DNA from: Cavia porcellus
Lineage: Eukaryota; Chordata; Mammalia; Rodentia; Caviidae
Assembly (NCBI RefSeq): GCF_034190915.1
Contig: NW_026947493.1
Span: forward strand, 41,596,501-41,660,500
DNA: 64,000 bases
Direction: 5' to 3'
A program made the translations under genes and the position numbers. The notes under the pieces are model-generated. The model was not told the origin of the DNA, ran no database searches, and saw only the letters and a list, made by a program, of their open reading frames with translations. How positions within the stretch are numbered: the stretch's first letter is position 1; the number at the start of each line of letters is the position of its first letter. Shown here piece after piece: positions 47,118-58,104 of the stretch.

Positions 47118-48159
47118 GAAATTGGAATAGATGGTTTTTACCTCAATATGATAAAAGCCATCTATGTTGGTAAATTTTTAATGACTTTTCAATTTCATTG
47201 GCTGATACTGGGTTATTTAGAATTTTTACATCTTCTTGATTTAGTTTTGGCAATTGAACTTATCTAGGAATCTATCCCTTTCTTCTGTTTCCCATCTTAT
47301 TAGAATATAAATTCTTAAAGTAGGTATTGATGATCTGGATTTCTCTAAGATCTTTGTGATTTTACCCTTTTCATTCCTAACTGCTTAAATTTGTGGGGGT
47401 CTTTTTCCCCCCTTTTCAAAGAGGTTAGCTAATGGTATATCAATTCTATTTATTCTTTCAAAGAACCAAATTTTCAATTTATTGATTCTTTGTAATGTTT
47501 TCTTAGTCTCAACTGCATCAATATCTGCTCTTTGAAATTTCCTCCTTTGCGTGAACTTTGAGTTTGATATGTTCTTTTTCTAGAAGTTTAACATTCAATA
47601 TTAGTTTGTCTATTTGAGCTCATTTTGTTTCCCTGATGTGACAGTTCATTGCTATAAATTTCCTTCATAGGACTGCTTTCATCACATCCCATAAGTTCCA
47701 ATATGTTGTATTAGCATCATTGTTTAATTGTATGCATGTTTTCATTTTGTCTTTAATTTCTTCTGTGACTTATTCATTGGTTGTTCAGGAGGATGTTGCT
47801 TAATTTCTATGTGTTTATGTACTTTTTAAATTTCTTTTGCCATTGATTTCCACTTTCATTGTGCTATGATTAGATAGTGCATAGGATGATTTCAATTCCT
47901 CTACATTTACTTAAACATGTTTTGTGGGCTACTATGTGGTGTATTTTGGAGAATGTCATATGTGCAGCTGAAAAGAATGTGCAATCTGACGTTTTGGGGG
48001 AAACGTTCTGTGAACATCTCCCAAGACCATTTATAGGCTTGGTTTAATTCTGATATTTCTTTTTTTTTCAGTTGATCCATTTATTTGTGAGAGTGGAGGG
48101 TTGAGGTTAATTATACTACACTTGTTTTAGTGCTTATTTGGTTTTTAGAATGTCTGTTA

Positions 48160-48823
48160 GTATTTTTTAAATTTATTTTTTTAAAAAGCAAAACAAAAAA
48201 GGATAGAAATGATACAGAATTTCAAAAAATAACATTGGGAAATAATCACATTTGTTATCTTACAAGTAGTTGTTCAGGTTACAAAATCAAAGTATACAAA
48301 GTGAACAATCAAAGAATGACAGCACAAACTATTCTGTTTGATGAAATAGCCAAAATTAGCACTATGGTTATCTATCTTGCACACTTGAGCATACATACAG
48401 TTATATGTGTGCCTACAAGTTGTGCTTCCCTTTCTAGCACTTTATTTCCCTTTCATTATTACAATATCTATTATACATTTTGGGTCTTATTACTCTTTCA
48501 ATTTTTTATTATTATTATTATTATTTATTTTTTATACTAGAGAGACAATATGATATTTACAAATGTGAATCTGATTTATTTTCCTTAGGCTTCTAGTTTC
48601 AAATTGCCTCCATTTACCTATAAAAGCCTCAAGATTATTCTTCATTATAGCTGAGTAGTATTCCATTGTACAAAAATACCACATTTTTCCTCCATTCTGA
48701 GGTTGATGGGCATTTTGGTTGTTTCCAAGATTCAGCAACTTAGAACAAATTGTGCTACTATAAGCATGGGTGCACATATTTGTCATATGTGTACAAATTG
48801 TGCTACTATAAACATGGGTGCAC
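48160..48823 (-). mobile_element. L1 fragment (3' UTR plus ORF2 C-terminus) in L1-B
   Basis: The 3' UTR tail comes first, in reverse (about 48160-48530, with a TTA simple repeat at 48505-48530). The ORF2 C-terminus follows in minus frame 48532-48786, containing MWYFCTMEYYSAIMKNN, the conserved last domain. A 31-bp segment (48745-48775) is repeated at 48793-48823 with one mismatch, period 48. Host endonuclease text resumes after about 48824. Confidence 0.77.
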
Positions 48824-49726
48824 TGAATATTTGCTTTATATATTTGAGTTCAACAATTGATGCATGTATGTTTGAGATGGCTATCTCTTCTTGAAGTTTT
48901 CCCTTAACAAGTATATAGTGACCTTCTGTCTCTTTTGCTCACTTTTGGATTATAGTATATATTGTATACAAACAGAATAGCTATCCCTGCTTTTTTCTGG
49001 ATTTCTAAGGCATGGAGAATTGTTTTCCATCCTTTAACTTTGAGTCTACAAATTTCTTTTTGTGTTAAATGTGTTTCAGGAACGCAGCATATTGTTGGAT
49101 CGTGTTTCTTGATCCATTTTACTAGTCTGTTTCTTCTGATTGATGAGCCGAGGCCATTTAAATTGATGGTTATAACTGACACATATTGGCTTATCTGTTT
49201 TATGTTCATTTCCTGTTGCAGGTTTTCTGTCTTTTTCTCTGCTTGCTTGCCCAATATAGTGGCTTCTTTGTTTTGGTGTTCGTGTGTTTATGGTCTTCAT
49301 TATCTCTTTCCGATATATCCTTCAAAGAAATCTGTAGAGCTGGTTTGGTGGTCATCAGTTTCTTCAGTTGTTCGTTGTCTTATTTCTCTGTTGATTTAGC
49401 AAGATACTTTCGTGGGTTACATAAATCTAGGTTGCATATTGTTTTCTTTTAGAGTTTGAAATATCTCACTCTGAGCTCTCCTTTATTTTAGGGTTTGTGT
49501 TGGTAAGTCGGCTGTGATTCTGGTGGAGTTTCTTTTATAGGTGATTTTTTTCTTTCTCTAGCCACTTTTAATATTCTGTTCTTGTGCTGAATTTCTGGAA
49601 TCTTGATTATTATTCTCCTTGGTGTAGATTTATCTTGCTCATGGCTTTTTGGAGTTCTATATGCTTCATTTATTTGCATGTTAAATTCTTTATCCATTTT
49701 GGGAAATTCTCTACCATTATTTCTTT

Positions 49727-49880
49727 TTAAATTTTTTTATTTTCAAGAGAATGAAAAATCAACAAAAATGATAAAGAATTTCAAAATTAGATAGGAAATT
49801 AATAATGACTATTAGATTGCATATCATTCTCTTCAAAATAATTGCTCAGATTACAAGATATAGCCATTTCTGTGAAATTG
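49727..49880 (-). mobile_element. Very short L1-family 3' end in L1-B ORF1
   Basis: 'TTTTTAAATTTTTTTATTTTCAAGAG', 'AAGAATTTCAAAATTAG', 'TAGATTGCATATCATTCTC' and 'AATTGCTCAGATTACAA' follow the reverse of the common tail. It separates ORF1 text on either side. Edges are approximate. Confidence 0.6.
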
Positions 49881-49940
49881 TTTTTTATGTTTTTGTACTA
49901 TCTCTGGTTTTCTCATTGACTCTGATTCATCCTATGTTGT

Positions 49941-49972
<32 letters not shown>

Positions 49973-50232
49973 GTTCACTTCTGGTAGCTATTGGATTGAG
50001 TTTTGATGGTCTTTTGGTATTCTTAAGATATCTTTCTTTTCATGGTCACTAGCCACAATCCTGCCTTCTAGGTGTGATATTCTATCCTCACCTTCTTTCA
50101 AGTATTTGCCAAATTGTTGTACAAGTAGTAGTTTATTCCTGATTTCATTTTCAGGTCACTAATTATTAGCATAATAGAGTAGTTCTTGCGTTTATTAGAC
50201 ATTTGTTTTATCTTCTTTATAAATTTCTGGTG

Positions 50233-50330
50233 CTCATTTCCTTTTTTTGGAACCGGGGATTGAACTCACGACCTCACATTTGCCAAACAGGCACTTAAGC
50301 TGCTTAGCTAAACCCCTGGCTCCTCATTTC
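50233..50330 (-). mobile_element. ID SINE, reverse, at the 5' part of L1-B
   Basis: 'GGAACCGGGGATTGAACTCACGACC' is the reverse of the 3' and B-box part; 'AGCTAAACCCCTGGC' is the reverse of the 5' end. CTCATTTC plus a T run flanks it on both sides (50233-50240 and 50323-50330), a plausible target duplication. Confidence 0.9.
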
Positions 50331-50523
50331 TTTTTTAATTCCTTCTTTATTTTTATTGATTTTAGAAGTTCTTGAAAAATGCAAGCATTATAATCATGTT
50401 CTTTAAATCAGCCAGTGGATTATTTTTTAACTTTCCATTTGATATAATGTTTGTTCTCTATAAACTTTATCATCAGAAGCATTAGCATCATGGTCCAATT
50501 ATCTGTTTTATAACTTATAATTT

Positions 50524-50712
50524 TTTGGTGATGGTTCTAGAGATTGAACATAGAACATTTGCACTTTCACACTGATCTATATCTCCAGCCCTTTTTACTT
50601 TTTTTTAAAACAGTGGCTTATTAAGTTTCCCAGGCTGGGTGCAAACTTGCAAACCTTCTACTTCCACTTTTCAGAGTGCCAGAACTGGAGGCATGTGCTA
50701 CAATACCCACCT
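50524..50712 (-). mobile_element. B1-dID dimeric SINE, reverse
   Basis: ID-like monomer in reverse (50524-50591: GGTGATGGTTCTAGAGATTG ... ATATCTCCAGCCC). A T/A linker follows, then the reverse B1 monomer (50612-50712: GTTTCCCAGGCTGGGTGCAAAC ... CCAGAACTGGAGGCATGTGC). Same architecture as at 17777 and 28796. Confidence 0.77.
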
Positions 50713-50759
50713 ATTTTTTGTGTCTTATTTAAGAAGCTTCTTTTTTTCTTACTTAAACC

Positions 50760-51540
50760 ATGTAATATTTAACTGTGGTGTCAACTTGAATTAAGAAACA
50801 CTGAGCTAATTGGTTTAGAACAGTTCTGGCTATGTTGGAATCATTGTTGGAATGAAGATAGGCAACCCAAACTGGGTATGGGTGGTGGCTGTTACAGGTT
50901 TGTAGCCTGTATGGAATGAAAACAAAGGAAGGAAGTCTCACTTCTGTCCTTTGAAGGAGCTCTTTCCTTACTATCACCTTTGGATGACAGCCTCCAGCCT
51001 TGCAACACAAAACACTTCAGCTTTATGATGGGGACTAGTAAGGGGCTATGCAATGAGATCCTGAGGTCTTTGACAGAATCTTCTAGCTCTCCAGGATTTG
51101 GATGGCCCTTTGGAATCCACTGATAGTTGCAGAGGCCTCCCTCTGAGTATCTGGATGGCTGAGCACAGGAAACTGAATCCTGAGAAATCAATTCCCATTT
51201 CTTAGGTTGCTGTCATTCTGGAGCATGGGGCCCTGGGACTCACTTCTCAAGCACAGACTTTCACCTTTGCAATTTTGAACATGCAAAGAGTGGAAGCCTC
51301 ACTGGTTCATGTTCCTTCTAAACATTTTTCCTATTGTCCTTTCAAGAGTACTTGGCTTCTTTTTAATGTAATTATTTTTCAGCAAATAAATTCTCCTCTG
51401 TCAGGTCTTTGTAACTTTAGCAGAGCTTCCTTCTTGCCAAATTCAGAACTTTTAAAATCATTCAGGTGGGCAGTTTTCTTTTACTTTTCAGTGTATAGAC
51501 AACTAAAAGCTCAAACAGTACCCATGCCAGAAAAGTAGAC
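50760..51540. other. Possible old LTR-like sequence
   Basis: 'GTGGTGTCAACTTGAATTAAG' at the left and, further right, GCTCTCCAGGATTTGGATGG and CACTGATAGTTGCAGAGGCC recall an old eutherian LTR type that starts 'TGTCAACTTGACTGG'. The similarity is weak. Open frames of 85-99 codons on both strands have no recognisable domains. Confidence 0.25.
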
Positions 51541-54170
51541 TTTCGTATTCTTATACAGTTGATCTGCTACAGCACATTTTGGAAATTAAAATTTATTCCA
51601 AGGTAGGTGATATACTAAGAAAAACTATGAATATAATACAAATTTCTAATTTGTTTCCATATTATATCATCAATGAGAAAATGAGGGAAATGCATGCAGT
51701 GTAACCAAGGCAGCAGGGAATACATAAAATTCATGCACATATGTACCTCAGCTATTTATCAGGTACCTCAGTTCATTGTATATTATGAGACACATCCACA
51801 TGTATCAGCTGGTGATACAACCTGTTACAATCTGCCTTTAAAATCTATTAATATATATTTTCTTCCTGAGTAAAATTTTAAAAAGTTCTTGTTTTTTGGA
51901 ATGTCTGGTAGATATGGTCAAAACTCAAAATTACAGATAGTAGTACATTGGAGCAATTGTGAGTTCTGTTTTGTTCTTCTAACAGCAATTAACTTCTTAC
52001 CAAATTATCTATGAATGAGATACATTCATTGAGGTCTCTGTTCCCATTTTGTTGTTGTTGTTATTGCTGTCATTGTTGTTGTTCCTTACAGATATTTTCA
52101 TTCTGGTCAACTAGTGATATCCCTTGGTCCTGTGTAATTTAGTGATCAGTCATGAGTTGGGAAGAAATATGTCAACCTCAGTTTTAATTTGGGAACTCAA
52201 GTCTATCAAAGTTTCAACAAATTCACAGCCTGACTAAAAGCAGTCTTGCCTTCCAAGGACAGACCTCCAGATTTGTCTGCTTTTCAAGAATATAGTCAGA
52301 TAGAGATTTGGGATAGAGAGTTTTAGGATTTAAACCTCAGCTTTTATAAAATATCCCATTATTTAAATCTGTATTGTGTTACTGAGTAAAAACCTGCTAG
52401 TGTTTAACTCTTCTTCCTATGAGAATCTGGCTTTTCTCTCTAGCTGCTATTTTAACCTTCTTTTTGTCTTTGGAGTTTAGCAGACTCAGTACGACTTTAT
52501 ACATGTGGATGTATTTGCTTGAAATATTGTGCTCATTGAATTGATGAGTTCATGTTTATATGTCAAGTCTGGAATACTTTCAGTCATTGTCTTTTGTAAT
52601 TTGAACTTTTAGGTTTTCTCTGGTATTCCTACTAAATCTATGTTGATCTTTCTACCCTATCCTACATATTTTTAAAACTTCCTTTCACATTTTTACCTAC
52701 CTGCATTTCCAAACCACATTTTTTGAACTTTCAGATGTCTTTTAATTTGGCAAATTTTTATTTGCTTTTATTTAGTTATTCTAATAATTTATCAAGGGAT
52801 TACCTGATTATTTTCATTTTTCTTATGATTTAAATAATGCTAATCTTGTCTCTCAAAGATCATAAGTTCCATGAGTGGGATGGGCTGTCAAAAGTTTGTC
52901 TCTCTTACATAGCACAGAACCACTTGCATATCTAAACCAACTGATTAGCCAACATTTGCATTTTTAATGTAATGGTTTTATTTCATTTTCTTGTCTGCTT
53001 ATTTCCTGTAGTATTTTTCTTAAGTTCTAATTCTTTCTTCTATATTTTAACAATAAATCTATGGCCTCCATGATATTGTTCAAACCATGAATGTTCTACT
53101 CTAATTTATGTATGAATGTGTGTACACGTATGTGGCTGCTTTCTGTTCAAAACAGGTTATTTTCTTGTATGTTTTATGATTTGGGGTTAAGAACTTATCT
53201 ACACTAAGTTTTTATCTATGGAAATTTTGTGTGAATTGAATTGAAGAAACTTCATCCCAGAGTTTGATGAATTTTGATATCTAATTTCATAAAGATTTCT
53301 CCCTTAAAAGTTCATAAATAAGGTCAAAAACATAATTTTGAACCCAACCCCCACATGAATTTCAATCCTGGAATTTTTAAATTCTTATGGATACATTGTT
53401 ATTATTTCAGCCAAAATCTGAGCATGTCAAATCATCTTTGCTTTCCTGTTTTTTTTAACACTTTTTTGTCTTTCCCATAACAAAAGGATTTTATTTTCTA
53501 GCTTTCACTTTTAAACAGTGTACTATAAGTATATTGCAGTTCCACTAGCTCCAACTCCCGCTGTCATTTTATCCTTCAGTTACTAAAATGAAGCTCCTAG
53601 ATGATTATGATTTAAAAAACAAACACCTACCCAAACAGTCACAATATCAATTTGCATACTTACTACTTTACATTAAATTTCATATGGATTTCTGACACTG
53701 GGAAGTTTCCATTTTATTTGTTTACAGCTCATTATCCAGAGAAATAAATGCTGTGGTAGTCTAGCTGTCATACATAAAATTTTTAGCAGGTGAATTTTCT
53801 GGGGTGTCTACTTCATTGTCTTATTAGAACTATAATTATCAATCCCTCAACTCACTCCAAGCTAGCTTTCATCCCCATAATGCTCCCAAAACTACCCTTG
53901 TTTTTCTTTAATTTATTGGTACATTTTAGGTATACACAATTACACTCATCATAAGGAATTTGTATCTGGTGTCACTGATGACATTTGCAATGCCATATCC
54001 AGTGCACAGTCTTTTTCCTCTTACTCAGATTTTTACTATTACTTAACAAACTAAGTTACCCTTTATTTTAAATGTGTTCTGATCTTGAGTCTTCTAACAA
54101 ACTCTTTTGGCTTTGCTATTTGTATTAGCAGTTTATCTCAGCACCATCCTTTTCTCCTTTGCCTAGCCCC
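51541..54170 (-). other. AT-rich sequence with an old L1M segment
   Basis: 52370-52760 in reverse orientation resembles the ORF1 region of old L1M elements: 'GTCTTTGGAGTTTAGCAGACTC', 'GAAATATTGTGCTCATTGAATTG', 'GTCTGGAATACTTTCAGTCATTG'. The remainder shows only a GTT-rich simple repeat (about 52052-52085) and no gene. Confidence 0.42.
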
Positions 54171-54179
54171 GTCTTAGAT

Positions 54180-54890
54180 ACTTATCTCTTAGTATATACT
54201 TTCTCCCCAAGTGACTTCACATCTCATGGCTTTAAACATGCACATTTATGTCAGTGATGCCCAAATACCAACTGCTAGCACAGTCTTCTTCTTTGAACCT
54301 CATGTTCAATTGTCTAAAGTCCTTTTTCAGAAGGAAACTTCAACATTTCACAAGCATTTCAAACATACTCATAATTGAAATATTGATCCTCACAATCTTC
54401 CCTTTGTCTTTTATATCTTAACAAAGACTCCTTCAAAGAGACATGGAGAATCTTTCTTGATTTCTAATTTTCCCTCGTAATCTCTTTATATCAAATATAC
54501 CATAATCTTTAATTATATGCTCTTCTCTCTTTCGCAGCACCATCACTCTTGTTTAAACAGCCATCTTTTCTCTGAATTACTGTAATAGCTTCTCTATTGT
54601 TTTCTCCTCCTCTTCTTTCCCTTCTCACTCACTCTCGACTCAACTGGAATACTCATTAAATTTTAAAGTAAATTACGTTATTTCTCTGTTTAAAATCTTT
54701 AGTGGTTCCCCACTGCATTTTAGATAACATGGAAATAACCTCTGTTACACCTTCCCTTGTGATGTGGCCCTTGCCACCCTCCTAAGTGCTGCTCATGCCA
54801 TTCATCACATTTATTTGCTCACTGTGCTATAGCACACACCAGCCTTGTTCGAGTTCCCTGATTTGCTAAATTCTTTTCCAAATATAAACA
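54180..54890 (+). mobile_element. L2-type LINE remnant
   Basis: Word order 'TCATGGCTTTAAACATGCAC', 'AATTACTGTAATAGCTTCTC', 'ACGTTATTTCTCTGTTTAAAATC', 'CTTTAGTGGTTCCCCACTGC', 'ATGTGGCCCTTGCCACCC' and 'CTTGTTCGAGTTCCCTGAT' parallels the 3' part of old L2/CR1-like LINEs. No open frame survives. Confidence 0.55.
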
Positions 54891-55304
54891 CAATGTCCTT
54901 TTGCCCCAAATGTTTTTGTATCTTCTGTACTTGTGATTTCTTTCCTTTTGATATTTTAGGTCTCCTATCAATCTTTCAGTTGATAGAACAAGATATCTGA
55001 CATCCACAAATCAAAGGAAGAGAGAAAGATTGGCTCCCAGTTTCCGATGTTTCAGCCAACTCCAAGGCAGAAACATCATGGTGAATGGGAGCAGGAGAGG
55101 AAAACTGCTCAACTCATGCTGTCTGGCAAAGAGCTGAGGAACAGCCAAAGATGCAAGGCCTAGTGACCAGATACAATCCCCAGATTGTATCCCCAGATGC
55201 ATCACCCACCCACATACATCTCACAGCATATTTTACTAACCTCTGAAGAGTCTCCTAGACAATCAAGATTAACTATAACTAATTCTCTCTACCCATTAGG
55301 TTCC
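54891..55304. other. Unassigned sequence
   Basis: Possibly a continuation of the L2 remnant up to about 54960. 55010-55205 is GC-richer and carries overlapping short frames without recognisable features. It contains a direct repeat CCCCAGATTGTAT / CCCCAGATGCAT near 55179-55202. Confidence 0.35.
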
Positions 55305-57103
55305 CCATTATTTTTCTTTTATTTTAAAGAGAAAAAAACCAGAAAAATCAAGAAGCAAACGAGTAATTAAAAAACAACAATAAAAAGCAAAATGACAACA
55401 ACCACAAAATTAAACAATAGCAATTTAGGATTTCAAAACAAGATGACAGGCATTTGACAATGGTTGTTATATTGCATATTGTTAATCTCAAAGTAAATGG
55501 TCAGGCTACCAAATATAAGCATGCAAGATTGATCAAACATTATACTTCCCCTATGAGCAGTTTTTTTTCCATCTTACTAAGTCTATTGCAAATTTTATAT
55601 CTTATTTACTCTAGTTTCTTATGCTAACAAGACAATATGGTGTTTACACATGCAAGTCTGATTTATTTCACTTATGAATATGGTTTCTAGTTGCATCCAT
55701 TTACCTACAAAAGCCTTGAGTTTATTATTCTTTATGGCTGAGGAGTATTCCATTATATACAAAAAACACATCTTTTTATCCTTTCCTCAGTTGATGGGCA
55801 TTTGGATTGTTTCCAAGATGTAATTATTACAAATTGTGTTGCTATAAACATGGATGCACATATATCACTGTAATATGATGTTTTCAGTTCTTCTTAGAAA
55901 ACATCCAGCAGGAGAATAGCTGGATCGAATGGAACCTGTGATTCTGTTTTTCTGAGGAATCTCCATACTGATTTCCACAATAGGTATACCAGTGTACCCC
56001 TCCTCCATCAGTGGAAAAGTGTTCCTTTTTTCCCAAAGCTCCACTAGCATTTGTTATTAGTTAATTTCTTGATGTTAGCTCTAGATTCTTTCTGGAGTTA
56101 GATGTTATCTCAGTGTTGTTTTAATTTGCACTTCTCAAATGATCAATGGTATTGAATGTTTTTTCATATATTTGTTTGCCATTTGTATTTCTTCATCTGA
56201 GAATTGTGTATTCATATCAGATGCCCAATTTTGGATTAGGTCTTTAAATTTGGGGGGCCTGATTTTTCAATTCTTTATATATTCTAGATAAAAAAGAAAT
56301 ACTTAGGAATCAATCTAACAGAGGAAGTAAAAGATTTATATATTGAAAATTACCATACTCAAAAAAGAAATTGAGGAGGAATTCAGAAAATAGAAAGATA
56401 TTGCTTGCTCATGGATAGGAAGAACCAACATTTTGAAAACTGTTATTCAGATGTAATGCAATCCTGATTAAAATACCATTAGCATAACTCAAAAAATCTA
56501 AAGAAAACATTCCTAAATTCTATGGAACCATAAGTGACCTAAAATAGCAAAGGCAAGCCTAGACAACAAAGGCAAGGAAGGCAGCATCACAATCTTAGAC
56601 TTGAATTATACTATGAATCTGCTATAATAAAATCAGCATGGTAGTGGCAAAAAAAATAGACCTGAGGATCAATGAAACAGAACAGAAGATACAGACACAA
56701 CTACAAAGACACTCAGCCCTTATCTTTGACAAAGGAACCAAACATGTTCATTGGAAGAAAGACATCTTCTTTAATACATGGTGTTGAAAAAACTGGCCTT
56801 CTACATGCAGAAGACTTAAACTAGATCCATGTCTATCACCATGAACTAAAGTCAAAACAGATCAAAGATCTAAATATTAAGACAGAAATACTAAACCTAC
56901 TGGGAGACAAAGTAGGTAGAAATCTTGAGGACATACAGGTAGGCAAAGAGTTCATCAACAAAAACCAAACTGCATGGGAAGAATCATCAACCAGGATTTA
57001 ATATTATTAAAATCATTTTGCATATTGAAAGAAATCACCAAAAAAGTAAAAAGAACACCTAAAGATTTGGAAAAGATTTTGCCAACTTTCCCTCAGACAA
57101 AGC
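55305..57103 (-). mobile_element. L1-D: 5'-inverted LINE-1
   Basis: 55305-56287 is reverse: 3' UTR, then the ORF2 C-terminus, with a decayed MEEYYS-type region near 55700-55760 and CWG/WW-type text near 55980-56050. At 56288 orientation flips to plus: the KKYLGINLTEEVKDLY-type region, then post-RT text, up to 'CTTTCCCTCAGACAAAG' at 57085-57101. In element order the reverse piece begins with text equivalent to TATCTAGAATATATAAAG, which directly follows that point in L1. The two pieces are contiguous in L1 but inverted: twin priming. All frames are broken. Confidence 0.92.
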
Positions 57104-57107
57104 TTTG

Positions 57108-57545
57108 CCATTGTGGACACAAAATATTTGACCATAAGGATCAGAGGTTGACTGTGATTCATGATTTGACATGTTTCTGTCTACGGTTGGTTGATACCAA
57201 CACAAAGACCTCATGACAGAAGGGTAGTGGAGGAAAGCTGTTAAACTTGTGGCAGCCAGGAAGGAAAAATGGGGTTAGGAAAGCCAGACATGAAGGACCA
57301 AGGATCACATGAGGTCCCCAAAGTCTTGCACCCATGATCCATCCACTTCTTCTAAGATCCCCATTTCCTGTCATCCTTCTGAGCTATGAATTCATCAGTG
57401 ATTGACCACTTATGAGGTTAGTGCTCTCACAATGCAATCACCGGTAAAGAAATCCCTTAATCCAGTCAAGCTGGTGATCAGACTGGCAGAGATATCAGTT
57501 AACACGTCACCTCTTCCAAAGTTGTAATGGGATCTCCAAGGAAAT
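57108..57545 (-). mobile_element. Possible MaLR-like LTR, reverse
   Basis: 'GGTAGTGGAGGAAAGCTGTTAAAC', 'GTGGCAGCCAGGAAGG', 'GAGGTTAGTGCTCTCACAATGC' and 'CTTCCAAAGTTGTAATGGG' partly resemble the reversed LTR at 4346-4775 (which shares GTGGAGGAAAGCT). Boundaries and class are uncertain. Confidence 0.4.
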
Positions 57546-57649
57546 TCTTTGTCATTCTGCCTAAATAATGGTTCTCTTTATTGTTATGCTCCATTTTACA
57601 CTATTTTTCCTTTATAAGAATTTTCATGATACTTTTGTTTTCTAATTCA

Positions 57650-57785
57650 TTGTTTAGTTTCCTGCTTAACTCTTACTTTCATAAAGACAGGAAATACTAT
57701 TTTGTTCATTCAGTTACTATTATAGTAACTGACACTTGGTTGTTCTCAATATATGTGGAATCGCAGTATGGCCCCCTAGACATGT
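57650..57785 (+). mobile_element. L2-like 3' end with palindrome
   Basis: 'ACTTTCATAAAGACAGGAAATAC', 'TTTGTTCATTCAGTTACTATTA' and 'TGTTCTCAATATATGTGG' loosely follow the L2 3' end ('...gggcagggactttgt...ttgctcaataaatatttg'). Within it CAGTTACTAT and ATAGTAACTG (57711-57720; 57722-57731) are exact inverted arms around one T. Confidence 0.35.
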
Positions 57786-57788
57786 CAG

Positions 57789-58104
57789 TGTAGGAACTTT
57801 TCACAGTATAGCAATATCAGCCTTTGTGTGCACATGTATAGTTCTGATATAATCCTGCAACATCAATCATACCCAACCAGACTGTAGAATATTAATGTAT
57901 ATCCAACCAGATTGTAGATGTTAGTGTATGTCCATCAAGGGGAGACAAAGACACAAGAATTGTTGGAAAGAGTGCAACTGTGCCATTTTCGGCACGCAGC
58001 CTTTGGATATAAATCCAGAGTCAGTGGCAGCATGAATAAAGCTGCTTTCTGAGAAAAAGGCCTTAGTGTCCCATCTCTACATGAAAATCCCCCAGAGTTT
58101 CTGG
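57789..58104 (+). mobile_element. Putative class I ERV LTR (5' LTR-like)
   Basis: A TG-starting block with a tandem pair of about 30 bp (57871-57900; 57901-57929) in the U3 position. It has a TATA-like GGATATAAATCC (58007-58018) and an AATAAA signal (58036). The final part is followed by TGGAGGCTCGTGACCAGGAT (58104-58123), resembling a tRNA-Pro-type primer-binding site. The features occur in the right order for U3-R-U5-PBS. No matching second LTR was found in the window, and I recognise no gag, pol or env frame downstream. Description only; the copy is a relic. Confidence 0.45.

Larger units (their letters stand above)
45421..47164 (+). mobile_element. L1-C, inverted 5' segment
   Basis: Orientation flips at 45420/45421. 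The plus segment starts inside the endonuclease (just after the ETHLT region) and runs through linker and RT to text equivalent to 'MIKAIY' at about 47160. The reverse segment to its left begins, in element order, a few codons later (near the KAFTL.SGTRQG region). The two pieces are thus nearly contiguous in ORF2 but opposite in orientation: the signature of twin priming. Confidence 0.92.
47182..50510 (-). mobile_element. L1-B, second part (ORF2 linker, endonuclease, ORF1)
   Basis: Continues L1-B after the L1-C insertion. The linker between RT and endonuclease comes first. Endonuclease start is in minus frame 48904-49254 (VSVITINLNGLGSSIRRNRL, PTICCVPETHLTQKEICRLK), which keeps the N-terminal Asn and Glu. 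ORF1 C-terminal part is in minus frame 49488-49697 (RRIIIKIPEIQHKNRILKVA). The ORF1 coiled coil (reverse of about 49980-50150) is readable as LKEGEDRISHLEGRI with stops. It is broken by L1 pieces at 48160 and 49727 and an ID at 50249. Nearly complete at the 5' side but old. Confidence 0.86.

Noticed and set aside
48962..49399. 145-codon plus-strand open frame
   Set aside because: Antisense of the L1-B endonuclease start, which is readable on the minus strand (VSVITINLNGL, CVPETHL).
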